From positions 372,001 through 436,000 of the forward strand of contig NZ_JAJQKI010000003.1 in assembly GCF_023036475.1 (NCBI RefSeq): DNA of 64,000 nt, given 5' to 3'. A program made the translations under genes and the position numbers. This document shows, in pieces, positions 1 through 8,860 of the stretch (within the stretch, counting starts at the first letter, position 1; each line of letters begins with the position of its first letter). This stretch comes from Bacillus pinisoli. Lineage in GTDB: Bacteria > Bacillota > Bacilli > Bacillales > SA4. The notes under the pieces were generated by a model that saw only the letters and a list, made by a program, of their open reading frames with translations, was not told where the DNA came from and did no database searches.

Positions 1-1
1 T

Positions 2-67
2 CGACTTGATCGTCGTGTTGATCGAATCGAGCGTCGATTAGGCTACGGTGATGGTTACAACTACTAA
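2..67 (+). CDS. 3' end of an unidentified gene (partial)
   Basis: An open frame enters from the left edge and stops with TAA at 65-67. It gives a 21-residue C-terminus rich in Arg, Asp and Tyr. A strong bidirectional hairpin follows within 15 bases, which fits a real gene end. Too little is present to name a family. Confidence 0.4.
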   Translation, partial: RLDRRVDRIERRLGYGDGYNY

Positions 68-77
68 TCACCTAGAC

Positions 78-120
78 AAAAAAAGTGAATGGACATTAAC
101 CATTCACTTTTTGTCTTTTT
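78..120. terminator. Bidirectional intrinsic terminator
   Basis: A 13-bp perfect stem (arms 80-92 and 100-112, core AAGTGAATGG) with a 7-base loop is flanked by A and T tracts on both sides. The stop codon of the minus-strand flippase gene (96-98) lies inside the loop. The structure can end both that gene and the plus-strand gene entering from the left. Confidence 0.8.
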
Positions 121-1730
121 AGCATTCTAAATCTATTGCCTAGTAGCTTTCCAGCTAAATTGGAACGATAACTTAAATATAAATAGATTCCAGCACCAGC
201 ACTAATTCCAATAACAGATAAGACTACTGTCGCCCATTTCCCGTCTGTATAATCAATAAAAGAAGAAAAAATCAACATCACGATTGTAATACCAATTACC
301 ATCATAAGTGCAAAAATAATCATAAGTACCGATCTCTTCATCGTTAACCTAAATGAAAATTGAGCATGACGTTTAATCATCGCTAAACTATAAATGACTG
401 AACCTAAATATCCGATACCTGTCGCAAGAATGGAACCAATTCCTCCAAATAGCATGATAAGCGGTACATTTAATGAGAACTTTAAAATTAACCCAAACGC
501 CAAGCTAATCACAGCGAGTTTTTGCTTTTGAATTCCTTGTAGCATCGCCGCAGTGATTGTGAAAAAAGCGAATAATACAGCAACTGGTGCGTACCAAGCT
601 AAAAGCATACTTCCATGTTCATCTACATTATAAAATAACGCATAGAGCTCATCACTTAAAACTGCTAATCCAACCACAGCTGGAAGCGTCAAGAAAAACA
701 CAATCTGTATAGACTGATTGATTTGAGTATGTAGAAGTTTTCGGTCACCATCTGTGAATGCTTTTGTGATAGCTGGCACAAGGGTAAGCCCGAATGCTGT
801 AGCTAATGAAACAGGAATCATAATAAGCTTCGGGACATTAAATTGTATAACGGAATATACATACTCTGAGAATTTCTTCGTATTACCTATCTCCATCATC
901 GTTTTGTTGAATTGTAAGAAATCAGCTAACTGATACAGTGGGATCGCTAAACCGACAAACACAAACGGTCCTGCATATGTAATTAATTCTTTAACCATTG
1001 CTTTCGTAGAGATATCCGAAACAGCAACAGATTGATTGGTTAACTCATTAAACTCTGCTTTTCTTTTCTTCCAGAACCAACCTAATACAAGTAATCCGCC
1101 TAACGCCCCTATAAAGGCAGCAAATGTTGCATAACCGATAGCCGTTGTTAACTCTCCGTTTAGCACCTTAAGTATGAAATAAACAGAGCCTAGTAAGAAC
1201 AGTATCCGGAACAATTGCTCCACTACTTGTGATATAGCTGTAGGTTCCATCGACTGATGCCCTTGAAAAAAACCTCTAATGACACTCATAACGGGGACCA
1301 CCAATAAGGCAAAGCTAACCATTCGAATGACATAAACAACATCCTCAATACGATTAACCCCTGTATCAGTCGTATCCTGTTCACCGAGTACCATTGGAGC
1401 TATAACTGGCGCCATAATAAATAGAACAATAAAAGATACGACTCCCATCGCTAACATTAAAAGCATTCCCAGTTTAAATAACCTTCTGCTCGTATGATAG
1501 TCGCCAAGCGCATTATATCGTGATACAAATTTTGAAACGGCCATTGGAACACCAACAGTCGATAGACTTAGAAAAATAGTGTACGGAAGATAGCCATATG
1601 AATATAGGGCTGTTCCTTGAGAACCTACTAAAGCAACAAATGGAAAAACATAAATCATTCCAAGTACTCTAGAAATATAGGTTCCTAATGTTAAAATAAA
1701 TGTCCCTCTTAATAAATTTGAGCCTGACAT
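96..1730 (-). CDS. ytgP: MurJ/YtgP-type lipid flippase (MATE/MOP superfamily)
   Basis: Encodes about 544 residues with roughly 14 hydrophobic segments, typical of the polysaccharide-biosynthesis/MurJ branch of the MOP exporters. These flip lipid-linked cell-wall precursors such as lipid II across the membrane. The N-terminus (MSGSNLLRGTFILT) is the family's usual opening. I chose the ATG at 1728-1730 because GGGGG lies just upstream; an in-frame TTG seven codons earlier has no ribosome site. Adjacency to ytfP matches B. subtilis ytgP, which is reported to have MurJ activity. Paralogs such as SpoVB and YkvU exist in Bacillus, so the name rests on synteny. Nothing looks truncated. Confidence 0.88.
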   Translation of the reverse strand: MSGSNLLRGTFILTLGTYISRVLGMIYVFPFVALVGSQGTALYSYGYLPYTIFLSLSTVGVPMAVSKFVSRYNALGDYHTSRRLFKLGMLLMLAMGVVSFIVLFIMAPVIAPMVLGEQDTTDTGVNRIEDVVYVIRMVSFALLVVPVMSVIRGFFQGHQSMEPTAISQVVEQLFRILFLLGSVYFILKVLNGELTTAIGYATFAAFIGALGGLLVLGWFWKKRKAEFNELTNQSVAVSDISTKAMVKELITYAGPFVFVGLAIPLYQLADFLQFNKTMMEIGNTKKFSEYVYSVIQFNVPKLIMIPVSLATAFGLTLVPAITKAFTDGDRKLLHTQINQSIQIVFFLTLPAVVGLAVLSDELYALFYNVDEHGSMLLAWYAPVAVLFAFFTITAAMLQGIQKQKLAVISLAFGLILKFSLNVPLIMLFGGIGSILATGIGYLGSVIYSLAMIKRHAQFSFRLTMKRSVLMIIFALMMVIGITIVMLIFSSFIDYTDGKWATVVLSVIGISAGAGIYLYLSYRSNLAGKLLGNRFRMLKRQKVNG

Positions 1731-1799
1731 AAAAACCCCCAACGTTAACAAACAATGGCATTATTTTACCATACTATCCATAAAAAGTATCTTTTCTAC

Positions 1800-2186
1800 T
1801 TACCAGCCCGCTACAGGCTGCCTATTTAACTGGATTGAGGGTAGTAATAAATACGGCGTGTGCTCCGTCATCTCACTAAACTCTGCTCCAGTGATCGCAA
1901 TTGCAAAACTGTCATAGGCTTCCTTCTCCATCAGAAGCTTTCCCGCGTGTGTAAACTGAAAGATGATGGCATGCTCTTCCTCTTCAATACGAAAACAAAA
2001 AATATAGGCATTTAGATTTCGATCAAAAAGCCAAGCATAATCAAATACAGTGATAACCTGATGAGCTATATTTTTAAGCTCAGGTATCGACAGCAGTAAT
2101 ATAGATTGATTGTTTTCTTCTGTCCAACCAGCATCATGAGGATAGTGGCCCTCATTCACAGTAGGAATGTAATTCACGTTCATCAC
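1800..2186 (-). CDS. Hypothetical protein, 128 aa
   Basis: A soluble acidic protein of about 128 residues with no signal peptide or membrane segment. The pattern LLLSIPELKNIAHQVITVFDYAWLFDRN and a following acidic EEEE stretch do not point to a family I know. The start follows a CCTCC-complement ribosome site (GGAGGGGAG) about 7 bases upstream. It lies upstream of ytgP in the same direction with about 70 bases between, so the two may be co-transcribed. Codon use resembles the neighbours. I believe it is a real gene of unknown function. Confidence 0.6.
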   Translation of the reverse strand: MMNVNYIPTVNEGHYPHDAGWTEENNQSILLLSIPELKNIAHQVITVFDYAWLFDRNLNAYIFCFRIEEEEHAIIFQFTHAGKLLMEKEAYDSFAIAITGAEFSEMTEHTPYLLLPSIQLNRQPVAGW

Positions 2187-2364
2187 TCTCCCCTCCTAAT
2201 AATAGATGAAAACCCAATATAGAGCCAAGTTTTTCTTTTTACGGGAAAAATGCTATTCTTTTTCTAGCTAGGCTTTTTTAGCCTTGTTGCATTTTTATCT
2301 AGAGTTCAGTAGATTTGAAGCTCAAAACAAGTTATCTAGAGAGTGATGATATCGGAGGATTACA

Positions 2365-3642
2365 ATGAAATATGATGTAATAGTTATTGGTGGAGGACCT
2401 TCTGGCCTAATGGCAGCAATTGCCGCTGCTGAAACTGGCTCGAAGGTACTTCTGATTGATAAAGGAGATAAATTAGGAAGAAAGCTAGCCATCTCTGGTG
2501 GCGGTAGATGTAACGTAACCAACCGACTACCCGTTGATGAGATTATCAAACATATTCCTGGAAATGGACGCTTTCTATATAGCGCATTTTCCATCTTTAA
2601 TAATGAAGACATTATCCGCTTTTTTGAAGGGTTGGGTATTCAACTTAAAGAGGAAGATCACGGCAGAATGTTCCCCGTTACTGATAAAGCGCAATCCGTC
2701 GTGGATGCATTGTTATCGCAGCTTCAAAAATTACATGTGACCGTTTGGACGAATTCACCGGTTCATACTATTGATTATAAGGATGGTCAAACACATTCTG
2801 TTACGTTAAAAGACGGACAAGTCATTGAATGTCAGAACGTAATCCTAGCGGTCGGAGGAAAATCAGTTCCCCACACTGGATCCACAGGTGATGGCTATGC
2901 CTGGGCTGAAAAAGCTGGACATACGATTACCAGTCTTTATCCGACTGAAGTCCCCTTAACTTCAAGCGAGCCCTTTATTAAGAATAAAACCTTACAAGGA
3001 TTATCACTGAGAGATGTGGCACTTAGTGTCATAAGTCCAAAAGGAAAAACATTAATTACACATAAAATGGATATGATTTTTACTCATTTTGGCATTTCGG
3101 GACCTGCCGTATTACGCTGCAGTCAATACGTTGTTAAAGCACAGGAGAAATTCAACACGAAGAAAATTGAAATGAGAATTGATGCATTACCTGATCAAAA
3201 GGAAGAGGCTCTTTTTCAGGAGATGTTGAAGGCATTAAAAGAAGAACCAAATAAATCCGTTAAAAATGTATTAAAAGGATTTATACCTGAACGATATTTA
3301 CTATTTTTACTTGAACATAATGAGATTGATGAACAATTAAACTATCATCATATACCTCATGAGAAACTGAAAGCTTTTGTTGCAAGCTGTAAGCAATTTT
3401 CTTTTTATGTGGACGGAACCCTTTCTATTGAGAAGGCTTTTGTGACTGGTGGAGGCGTTTCGGTTAAGGAGATTAATCCAAAGGAAATGTCTTCTAAGCT
3501 AGTAGAAGGACTCTATTTCTGCGGAGAGATTTTAGATATTCATGGGTATACGGGTGGGTATAACATAACGGCTGCTTTCGTAACCGGACGCATTGCTGGG
3601 ATGACAGCTGGGAAGAATGCGATGTTGGAAAAGCAATATTAA
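2365..3642 (+). CDS. ytfP: HI0933/YtfP family FAD-dependent oxidoreductase
   Basis: A flavoprotein of 425 residues. The N-terminal Rossmann motif GGGPSG (residues 9-14) binds the FAD dinucleotide. The family signature [16 protein letters not shown] follows at about 38-53, and a second glycine-rich FAD motif ([12 protein letters not shown]) lies near residue 355. Members (YtfP, HI0933, BaiN-like) are NAD(P)/FAD-dependent reductases whose physiological substrate in Bacillus is not settled. The start has a clear GGAGG site 6 bases upstream. The gene is divergent from ytgP, as in B. subtilis. Two hairpins after the stop probably end transcription. Confidence 0.9.
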   Translation: MKYDVIVIGGGPSGLMAAIAAAETGSKVLLIDKGDKLGRKLAISGGGRCNVTNRLPVDEIIKHIPGNGRFLYSAFSIFNNEDIIRFFEGLGIQLKEEDHGRMFPVTDKAQSVVDALLSQLQKLHVTVWTNSPVHTIDYKDGQTHSVTLKDGQVIECQNVILAVGGKSVPHTGSTGDGYAWAEKAGHTITSLYPTEVPLTSSEPFIKNKTLQGLSLRDVALSVISPKGKTLITHKMDMIFTHFGISGPAVLRCSQYVVKAQEKFNTKKIEMRIDALPDQKEEALFQEMLKALKEEPNKSVKNVLKGFIPERYLLFLLEHNEIDEQLNYHHIPHEKLKAFVASCKQFSFYVDGTLSIEKAFVTGGGVSVKEINPKEMSSKLVEGLYFCGEILDIHGYTGGYNITAAFVTGRIAGMTAGKNAMLEKQY

Positions 3643-3657
3643 CTGAATAAGGATAAG

Positions 3658-3688
3658 GAAAAAGTATGGTAAGTTGCCATAACTTTTT
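3658..3688 (+). terminator. Terminator after ytfP
   Basis: An imperfect stem (AAAGTATGG with CCATAACTTT) is followed by a T tract, 16 bases after the ytfP stop. Confidence 0.6.
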
Positions 3689-3703
3689 ATCAGAATAAAA
3701 TCT

Positions 3704-3746
3704 AAAAAGCAGAGCCATTCGTAAATGAATTCGCCCTGCTTTTTAT
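3704..3746. terminator. Second hairpin behind ytfP
   Basis: AAAAAGCAG at 3704-3712 pairs with CTGCTTTTT at 3736-3744, and inner GC pairs extend the stem. It may be a backup terminator. Its right end touches the target duplication of the neighbouring MITE. Confidence 0.5.
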
Positions 3747-3750
3747 TTAT

Positions 3751-3935
3751 GGCTCTTTTCTAAAATTTTGTTGCTTTTAGTACAATTATTCTGGGTGTAC
3801 AACCAGTTTCAGTAGCAAAACGAGGTTGGATTAGAAAAGAGCAACTCTCTTTATGTATAGTAATAACTAGATACTAAGGTAAAAATCCGGCTTTTGGGAT
3901 TTTTACGCAAAGCAACATTCTATACGAAAACAGCC
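3751..3935 (+). mobile_element. MITE-like element, copy A (185 bp)
   Basis: The ends are imperfect inverted repeats (about 20 of 27 positions): GGCTCTTTTCTAAAA plus TTGTTGCTTT on the left, and GCAAAGCAACA plus GAAAACAGCC on the right. The element is flanked by an exact 8-bp direct repeat, TTATTTAT, at 3743-3750 and 3936-3943. Two internal blocks are shared with the other full copies: TTAGAAAAGAGCAACTCTCT, and a hairpin around TCCGGCTTTTGGGA. It has no coding capacity. It lies between the ytfP terminators and the hutP promoter. Confidence 0.85.
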
Positions 3936-4051
3936 TTATTTATTGTCCCTGTTGAACTTTAAGATTGATTTGCTTAAACCTTAATTATAATAGTTCAGCT
4001 TTACCCCTTTAGCATATCACTATGCTAATATACTAAAATTTTCCAAATGCA

Positions 4052-4081
4052 TTGACATGATCATCACGCTTAGAATAGAAT
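4052..4081 (+). promoter_or_regulatory. Candidate sigma-A promoter of hutP
   Basis: TTGACA at 4052-4057 and TAGAAT at 4076-4081 are separated by 18 bases. They lie 51 bases upstream of the hutP start. Confidence 0.6.
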
Positions 4082-4132
4082 TTAAGATAGTTATTAGTCA
4101 AGAGGGAAAATTCAGAAAAAAGAGGTTTCACT

Positions 4133-4570
4133 ATGAGCCAGAAAGTAGCCATTGGTAAAATGGCCATATTGCTTGCTACCTTGTCAGAAGAGGAATTAGA
4201 CATATTCACTTCTTCCTTAAAGCACGTAAAATACTGCCAAGGGAAAGTCGGATCAATGAATATGCAGAAAGTTATATCTGCAGTAGAAACGGCTGCTAAA
4301 CGAAATGGACTCATTCATGAGAGCTATTACCGAGAAACGCACGCTTTATACCATGCGATTATTGAAGCGATTGAGGGCGTGACAAGAGGACGAACAGCGA
4401 TTGGTGAAATGAGCAGAACAGTTGGTTTACGCTTTGCGATTGTAAGAGGGAACCCTTTCTCTGATGAAGGAGAAGGAGAATGGATCGCAATTGCTTTTTA
4501 CGGGACCATTGGTGCACCTGTAAAAGGATTAGAACACGAAACGATTGGGTTAGGAATTAATCATATATAA
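4133..4570 (+). CDS. hutP: HutP, histidine-dependent hut antiterminator
   Basis: A 145-residue RNA-binding protein of the HutP family. With L-histidine and Mg2+ bound, HutP hexamers bind NAG repeats in the nascent hut mRNA and prevent termination ahead of hutH. The metal ligands known in B. subtilis (His73, His77, His138) have counterparts here at His70, His74 and His135. The [19 protein letters not shown] core is highly conserved. A promoter-like site lies 51 bases upstream. A 14-bp terminator stem follows the stop, preceded by several NAG triplets. In B. subtilis HutP controls hutHUIGM; here only hutH follows it, so its direct reach may be smaller. Confidence 0.95.
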   Translation: MSQKVAIGKMAILLATLSEEELDIFTSSLKHVKYCQGKVGSMNMQKVISAVETAAKRNGLIHESYYRETHALYHAIIEAIEGVTRGRTAIGEMSRTVGLRFAIVRGNPFSDEGEGEWIAIAFYGTIGAPVKGLEHETIGLGINHI

Positions 4571-4584
4571 CGAAACATTGCCTA

Positions 4585-4647
4585 TAGTCCACTAGTCAGT
4601 AGGAGGCGATGATGGTATCTCTATGCCATTATCGTCTCCTTTTTATT
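4585..4647 (+). promoter_or_regulatory. HutP-responsive terminator between hutP and hutH
   Basis: A 14-bp stem (GGAGGCGATGATGG at 4602-4615, CCATTATCGTCTCC at 4626-4639, two G-U pairs) is followed by a T-rich run: an intrinsic terminator. Just 5' of it, and entering the stem, are NAG triplets at 4585, 4593, 4597, 4600 and 4603, the element HutP is known to bind. The spacing is more irregular than the 4-base spacing described for B. subtilis, so the exact HutP sites are inferred. Confidence 0.8.
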
Positions 4648-4672
4648 TTGGCAATAGGTTCTTATATATGAA

Positions 4673-4781
4673 GGCTCTTTTCTAGAATCTTATTACTTTC
4701 TAACCTTTGACCAGTGTACTACCGAGGAAAAATCCGGCTTTTGGCATTTTTATGAAAGCAACAATCTATACGCAAAGAGCC
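4673..4781 (+). mobile_element. MITE-like element, copy B (109 bp, internally deleted)
   Basis: It begins GGCTCTTTTCTAGAAT and ends GCAACAATCTATACG then CAAAGAGCC. It is flanked by an exact 8-bp duplication, TATATGAA (4665-4672 and 4782-4789). It keeps the TCCGGCTTTTGG hairpin block but lacks the central AAAAGAGCAACTCTCT block of the full-length copies. It sits in the hutP-hutH leader, after the HutP terminator and 34 bases before the hutH start. Confidence 0.85.
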
Positions 4782-4815
4782 TATATGAAAAACATTTTAT
4801 ATCGGAGGGATCAGT

Positions 4816-6339
4816 ATGGTGGACTTAACAGGAAATTCGTTGACATTAGAGAGTATTAAAAAAATATGCTACGAAGAAGAACATGTAACAATAAGCAAGG
4901 AAAGTATGAGAAAAGTGGAAGAAAGCAGAGCAGCAGTTGATAAAATTGTTGCTGATAAACGGACAATTTACGGAATCAACACTGGGTTTGGTAAGTTTAG
5001 TGATGTGATGATTGATGAATGTGATGTAGATGCTTTACAAGTTAATTTAATTCGCTCACACGCATGTGGAGTCGGTGATCCGTTTCCTGAAGTTGTTTCA
5101 CGAGCAATGATTCTATTAAGACTTAATGCTCTGCTTAAAGGATTTTCGGGTATCAGGCCTGTCATTGCAGAACGTCTAGTCACTCTATTAAACTCTAAGA
5201 TTCATCCGGTAATTCCACAGCAAGGGTCACTTGGCGCATCAGGAGACTTAGCCCCTCTCTCTCACCTAGCTCTAGTCATAATGGGTGAAGGAAAGGTTCA
5301 TTACAAGGGCACCATCGCAAAAACCGAGGATGTATACAATGAGGTAGGATTAACACCTATCAAGCTAAAGGCAAAAGAAGGGCTTGCCTTGATAAACGGG
5401 ACTCAAGCCATGACCGCGATGGGTGTCGTGAACTGGATTGAGGCTAGTGACCTTGCTTATCAATCGGAGTGGATTTCAGCACTTACACTAGAGGGCTTAG
5501 AAGGTATTATTGATGCATTTCACCCAGCGATTCACGAGGCACGTGGATACGTGCAGCAAACAGCAGTTGCTGAACGGATACGGAATCTCTTGAATGGCAG
5601 CAAACTCATCACACGACAAGGTGAGAAGCGTGTACAGGATGCCTATTCCCTTCGTTGTATTCCACAAGTACATGGTGCCTCATGGCAAGTACTTGATTAT
5701 GTAAAGGAGAAGCTTGAGATTGAAGTTAACGCAGCGACTGATAATCCATTAATCTTTGATGGTGGGGAAACGGTCATTTCCGGTGGGAATTTCCACGGCC
5801 AACCTATTGCGGTTGCAATGGATTTCTTGAAGATTGGTGTAGCTGAGTTGGCAAGTATTTCAGAACGCAGGATTGAGAGACTTGTAAACCCACAGCTAAA
5901 TGATTTACCACCATTTTTAAGTGCCCAGCCGGGATTACAATCAGGTGCCATGATTATGCAATATTGTGCCGCTTCTCTTGTATCTGAAAACAAAACCCTT
6001 GCCCATCCAGCTAGCGTAGATTCAATCCCGTCCTCTGCTAATCAGGAAGATCATGTAAGCATGGGCACAATTGCTTCACGTCATGCATATATGATTATTC
6101 AGAATGTACGTCGCGTTTTGGCAATCGAGTGTATATGTGCCCTTCAAGCTGTGCAATACCGCGGGGTTGAGAAAATGTCACCTAAAACAAGAGAGTTTTA
6201 CGATGAGGTAAGAAAGGTGGTTCCTTCTATTACGGAAGATCGTGTATTTTCTGATGATATCGAGAGATTAGCGGAATGGTTTAAAAAAAATAAGGGGCAG
6301 TGGACAACTGTATTGAAGAATGAGGTTGTTTATCAATAA
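4816..6339 (+). CDS. hutH: Histidine ammonia-lyase
   Basis: A 507-residue histidase that deaminates L-histidine to trans-urocanate, the first step of histidine breakdown. Residues Ala141-Ser142-Gly143 (in [14 protein letters not shown]) form the MIO prosthetic group by self-cyclisation. [21 protein letters not shown] and [11 protein letters not shown] are further family motifs. Length matches B. subtilis HutH (508). The start follows CGGAGGG, 6 bases upstream. It is the only hut enzyme gene left behind hutP; the other three lie convergently downstream. Expression is probably induced by histidine through HutP. A MITE sits in its leader. Confidence 0.97.
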   Translation: MVDLTGNSLTLESIKKICYEEEHVTISKESMRKVEESRAAVDKIVADKRTIYGINTGFGKFSDVMIDECDVDALQVNLIRSHACGVGDPFPEVVSRAMILLRLNALLKGFSGIRPVIAERLVTLLNSKIHPVIPQQGSLGASGDLAPLSHLALVIMGEGKVHYKGTIAKTEDVYNEVGLTPIKLKAKEGLALINGTQAMTAMGVVNWIEASDLAYQSEWISALTLEGLEGIIDAFHPAIHEARGYVQQTAVAERIRNLLNGSKLITRQGEKRVQDAYSLRCIPQVHGASWQVLDYVKEKLEIEVNAATDNPLIFDGGETVISGGNFHGQPIAVAMDFLKIGVAELASISERRIERLVNPQLNDLPPFLSAQPGLQSGAMIMQYCAASLVSENKTLAHPASVDSIPSSANQEDHVSMGTIASRHAYMIIQNVRRVLAIECICALQAVQYRGVEKMSPKTREFYDEVRKVVPSITEDRVFSDDIERLAEWFKKNKGQWTTVLKNEVVYQ

Positions 6340-6358
6340 TTAGGTCCCCCTTTACTAG

Positions 6359-6398
6359 AAAAAAACTCTTCTCCTTTTACAGGAAAAGAGTTTTTCTA
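6359..6398. terminator. Bidirectional terminator between hutH and the YjiH gene
   Basis: AAAAACTCTT pairs with AAGAGTTTTT around a C/G-rich apical stretch, with A and T tracts on the two sides. It serves both convergent genes. Confidence 0.8.
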
Positions 6399-6443
6399 TT
6401 TACTAGTAGACTTTGTCTATTGTCCATTATTCCACATCAGAGC

Positions 6444-7781
6444 TTATAAGAATAAAAACGCTATAGGTGTTACAAAAATTAGCGTTAATATCGTTCTCTC
6501 TAGCCAGATCAGTAGCAGCTGAGGGATTTTTAAAGGAATTTCTGTTGATAAGATACAAGGAATTGTAGCTGAGAAAAACAAAATGGATGAAACCGATACA
6601 ACACCGATAATAAACTTTGTTACAAGAGGTGCATCCACAACCAGTAGTGCTGGTAGGAACATTTCTGCAATTTCAATAGCAGAAGCCTTTGCCGCGAGTA
6701 AAGGTTCTGGTATCTGTAGTGCCAAAGTGAACGGATAGAAGATATACCCTAACCAATCAAATACCGGGGTAAATTCTGCAAGGACCAGACCTATTAAACC
6801 TACGGATAGGATGGAAGGAAGAATACTCATCGTCATGACGAAACCGTCTTTCAAGTTGGTCCATATATTTTTACCAAGACTCATAGATTTACCCGCTGCT
6901 TCGAGTGCATGATTCCAAGCACTTTGGAGGTACTTTCCTTTAATAATTACTTCCGGGTCTCCCTTTTCAGTGTAATAGTCATTACTCATTTTATTTAAAG
7001 GATAAATACGTACTGTCACCGCAGTAACTAGAAAGGTTACGAACAGTGCAACCCAGAAATATAAATTCCAAATTTCCATTAGCCCGAGCGTTTTCGCTAT
7101 GACGATCATGAACGTTGCGGAAACGGTTGAAAAACCAGTTGCGATAATGGCTGCTTCTTTAACAGTGTACTTCCCTTCTTTAAACACTCGGTTTGTAATT
7201 AATAGTCCAATTGAGTAGCTACCCACAAAGGACGCGACCGCATCTATCGCTGAACGTCCCGGAGTTTTCCAAATCGGACGCATAATAGGTTGCACGAGAA
7301 TACCTATAAATTCCAGAAGTCCATAACCTACTAATAAGGCAAGGAAAACGGAGCCAATCGGAACGACGAGTCCTACTGGAATCACAAGCTTTTCGAACAG
7401 GAACGGTCCCATGCTTGGTTCTAGCAACCATGCAGGCCCTGCTTTAAAGACAATTAATAGAGCAACCACTACACCCAATACTTTTAAGAAAGAAAATACG
7501 ATTGTCACTTTGTCTTTATTCCAAGATTTTGTAAAAAATGGATAGATGGCTCCAAGTAATATAACAATCAGTGCATAATACGGTAATAAAGAAGAAGCGC
7601 TCCCCCTTATCCATGTCACGATATGATCGAGTGTTATGGAAGAAACCTCACCAATTGTTACAGGAATAAAGAATACAAAGACCCCAACCATACTAAATAA
7701 AAGAAACTTTAATATGTTTGTAGAATTGTTAACTCTAAGATTGGGTTTCTTAATTGCTCCACTAGTTTCGCGTTCTAACAT
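6444..7781 (-). CDS. YjiH family membrane protein with nucleoside-recognition (Gate) domain; likely hut-linked transporter
   Basis: About 445 residues with around 10 hydrophobic segments. It resembles the YjiH/Gate-domain family found next to hut genes in several Bacillaceae and Clostridia. It occupies the place where B. subtilis has HutM, the histidine permease. I therefore infer transport of histidine or a breakdown product; this is not shown. I use the ATG at 7779-7781, since GGGGG lies 7 bases upstream; the longer reading would start inside that ribosome site. It is the last gene of the minus-strand hut group, about 95 bases behind hutG. Confidence 0.75.
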   Translation of the reverse strand: MLERETSGAIKKPNLRVNNSTNILKFLLFSMVGVFVFFIPVTIGEVSSITLDHIVTWIRGSASSLLPYYALIVILLGAIYPFFTKSWNKDKVTIVFSFLKVLGVVVALLIVFKAGPAWLLEPSMGPFLFEKLVIPVGLVVPIGSVFLALLVGYGLLEFIGILVQPIMRPIWKTPGRSAIDAVASFVGSYSIGLLITNRVFKEGKYTVKEAAIIATGFSTVSATFMIVIAKTLGLMEIWNLYFWVALFVTFLVTAVTVRIYPLNKMSNDYYTEKGDPEVIIKGKYLQSAWNHALEAAGKSMSLGKNIWTNLKDGFVMTMSILPSILSVGLIGLVLAEFTPVFDWLGYIFYPFTLALQIPEPLLAAKASAIEIAEMFLPALLVVDAPLVTKFIIGVVSVSSILFFSATIPCILSTEIPLKIPQLLLIWLERTILTLIFVTPIAFLFL

Positions 7782-7876
7782 ATACATTCCCCCTATCATT
7801 TTATGAAATCGCTTACAAAATGTTTTTCATAGACAGTTCAATTTCTGAACTGTCTACCAGTTGTAATGAAAATTTG

Positions 7877-8860
7877 TTATGTTCTTTGTTTAAATCCTGT
7901 CAGAAACGATAGCATCGTATGCACAGCCGTTTTAATGGTTATGTCACTTTGGTCCTTATATGAATCAATACAGACCATATCCATAGCTTTAACCTTTGGG
8001 TGCTTTCCTGCTAGATAAACAGCATCGAACAGTTCGTCACGGAACATTCCTCCAGGTGTTGCAACCGGAACTCCCGGTCCAAAACTGATATCGAGTACGT
8101 CCATATCAACGGTTAAATAGATAGTATCCACTTTTTGGCTAAGTGCGTCCAATGCCTCGCTTATTGTGGTCTCGATGCCTTTTTTTCTTGCCTGTCTCAT
8201 CGTAACGTAATGTAATCCTACGTTGTCAGCGTAATCCTTAAGAGATTTTGCGTTAAAAAAGCCATGAAGCCCAATATTGTAAACATCTTCTCCTCTAATA
8301 ATCTTTGACTCTATTAGATTTCGTATGGGTGTACCGTTACTAGGACCGTTGTCCGTTAAGTCCCTCAGGTCAAAGTGTGTGTCTAGTTGGAGAATACCTA
8401 TTCTTTCTCCTTTGTGGACTTGGCTCCATCCTTTTATGAGCATGGCCGTTATGGAGTGGTCTCCTCCCATTACAACCGGCAAAACGTTTGGATGATAGGT
8501 CCTCATGCTCACCATTGCCTCACGAATATTTTCATGGCACCTTTTTATATCTGTCACATGCTGCCTTACATCACCAAGGTCTACTACCTTCATATCAGTA
8601 AGATCTTCGTCATAGTCTAAATTGTACGTAGTAAAGGATTTCCAAGTCCTTCTCATTGCATCAGGTGTTTCACTGGCTGCTGACGCGGATATAGAAGAAC
8701 GTGATAACGGTACGCCTAAAATAACCACATCAGCATTTTTTAAGTCTGTTAATTCTCTAGCTCCTTGTATCCATTCATGTACTTTTAATTCACTGCCAGC
8801 TTCAGGTCTCCTCCATGAGAAGGAGGGGGGGACTAGTTGTGGATATGGGTATTGTGCCAA
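7877..8860 (-). CDS. hutG: Formimidoylglutamase
   Basis: A 327-residue member of the arginase/ureohydrolase family that hydrolyses N-formimidoyl-L-glutamate to glutamate and formamide. The Mn ligand motifs are visible: GGDHS (132-136), DTHFD (160-164) and VDMDVLD (Asp252, Asp254, Asp257). The usual DAHxD is DTHFD here, as in HutG proteins. The start is TTG at 8858-8860 with GGAGGG 8 bases upstream. It lies inside the end of hutI with a 28-base overlap, so the two are translationally coupled. No alternative ATG gives a full-length protein. Confidence 0.93.
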   Translation of the reverse strand: MAQYPYPQLVPPSFSWRRPEAGSELKVHEWIQGARELTDLKNADVVILGVPLSRSSISASAASETPDAMRRTWKSFTTYNLDYDEDLTDMKVVDLGDVRQHVTDIKRCHENIREAMVSMRTYHPNVLPVVMGGDHSITAMLIKGWSQVHKGERIGILQLDTHFDLRDLTDNGPSNGTPIRNLIESKIIRGEDVYNIGLHGFFNAKSLKDYADNVGLHYVTMRQARKKGIETTISEALDALSQKVDTIYLTVDMDVLDISFGPGVPVATPGGMFRDELFDAVYLAGKHPKVKAMDMVCIDSYKDQSDITIKTAVHTMLSFLTGFKQRT

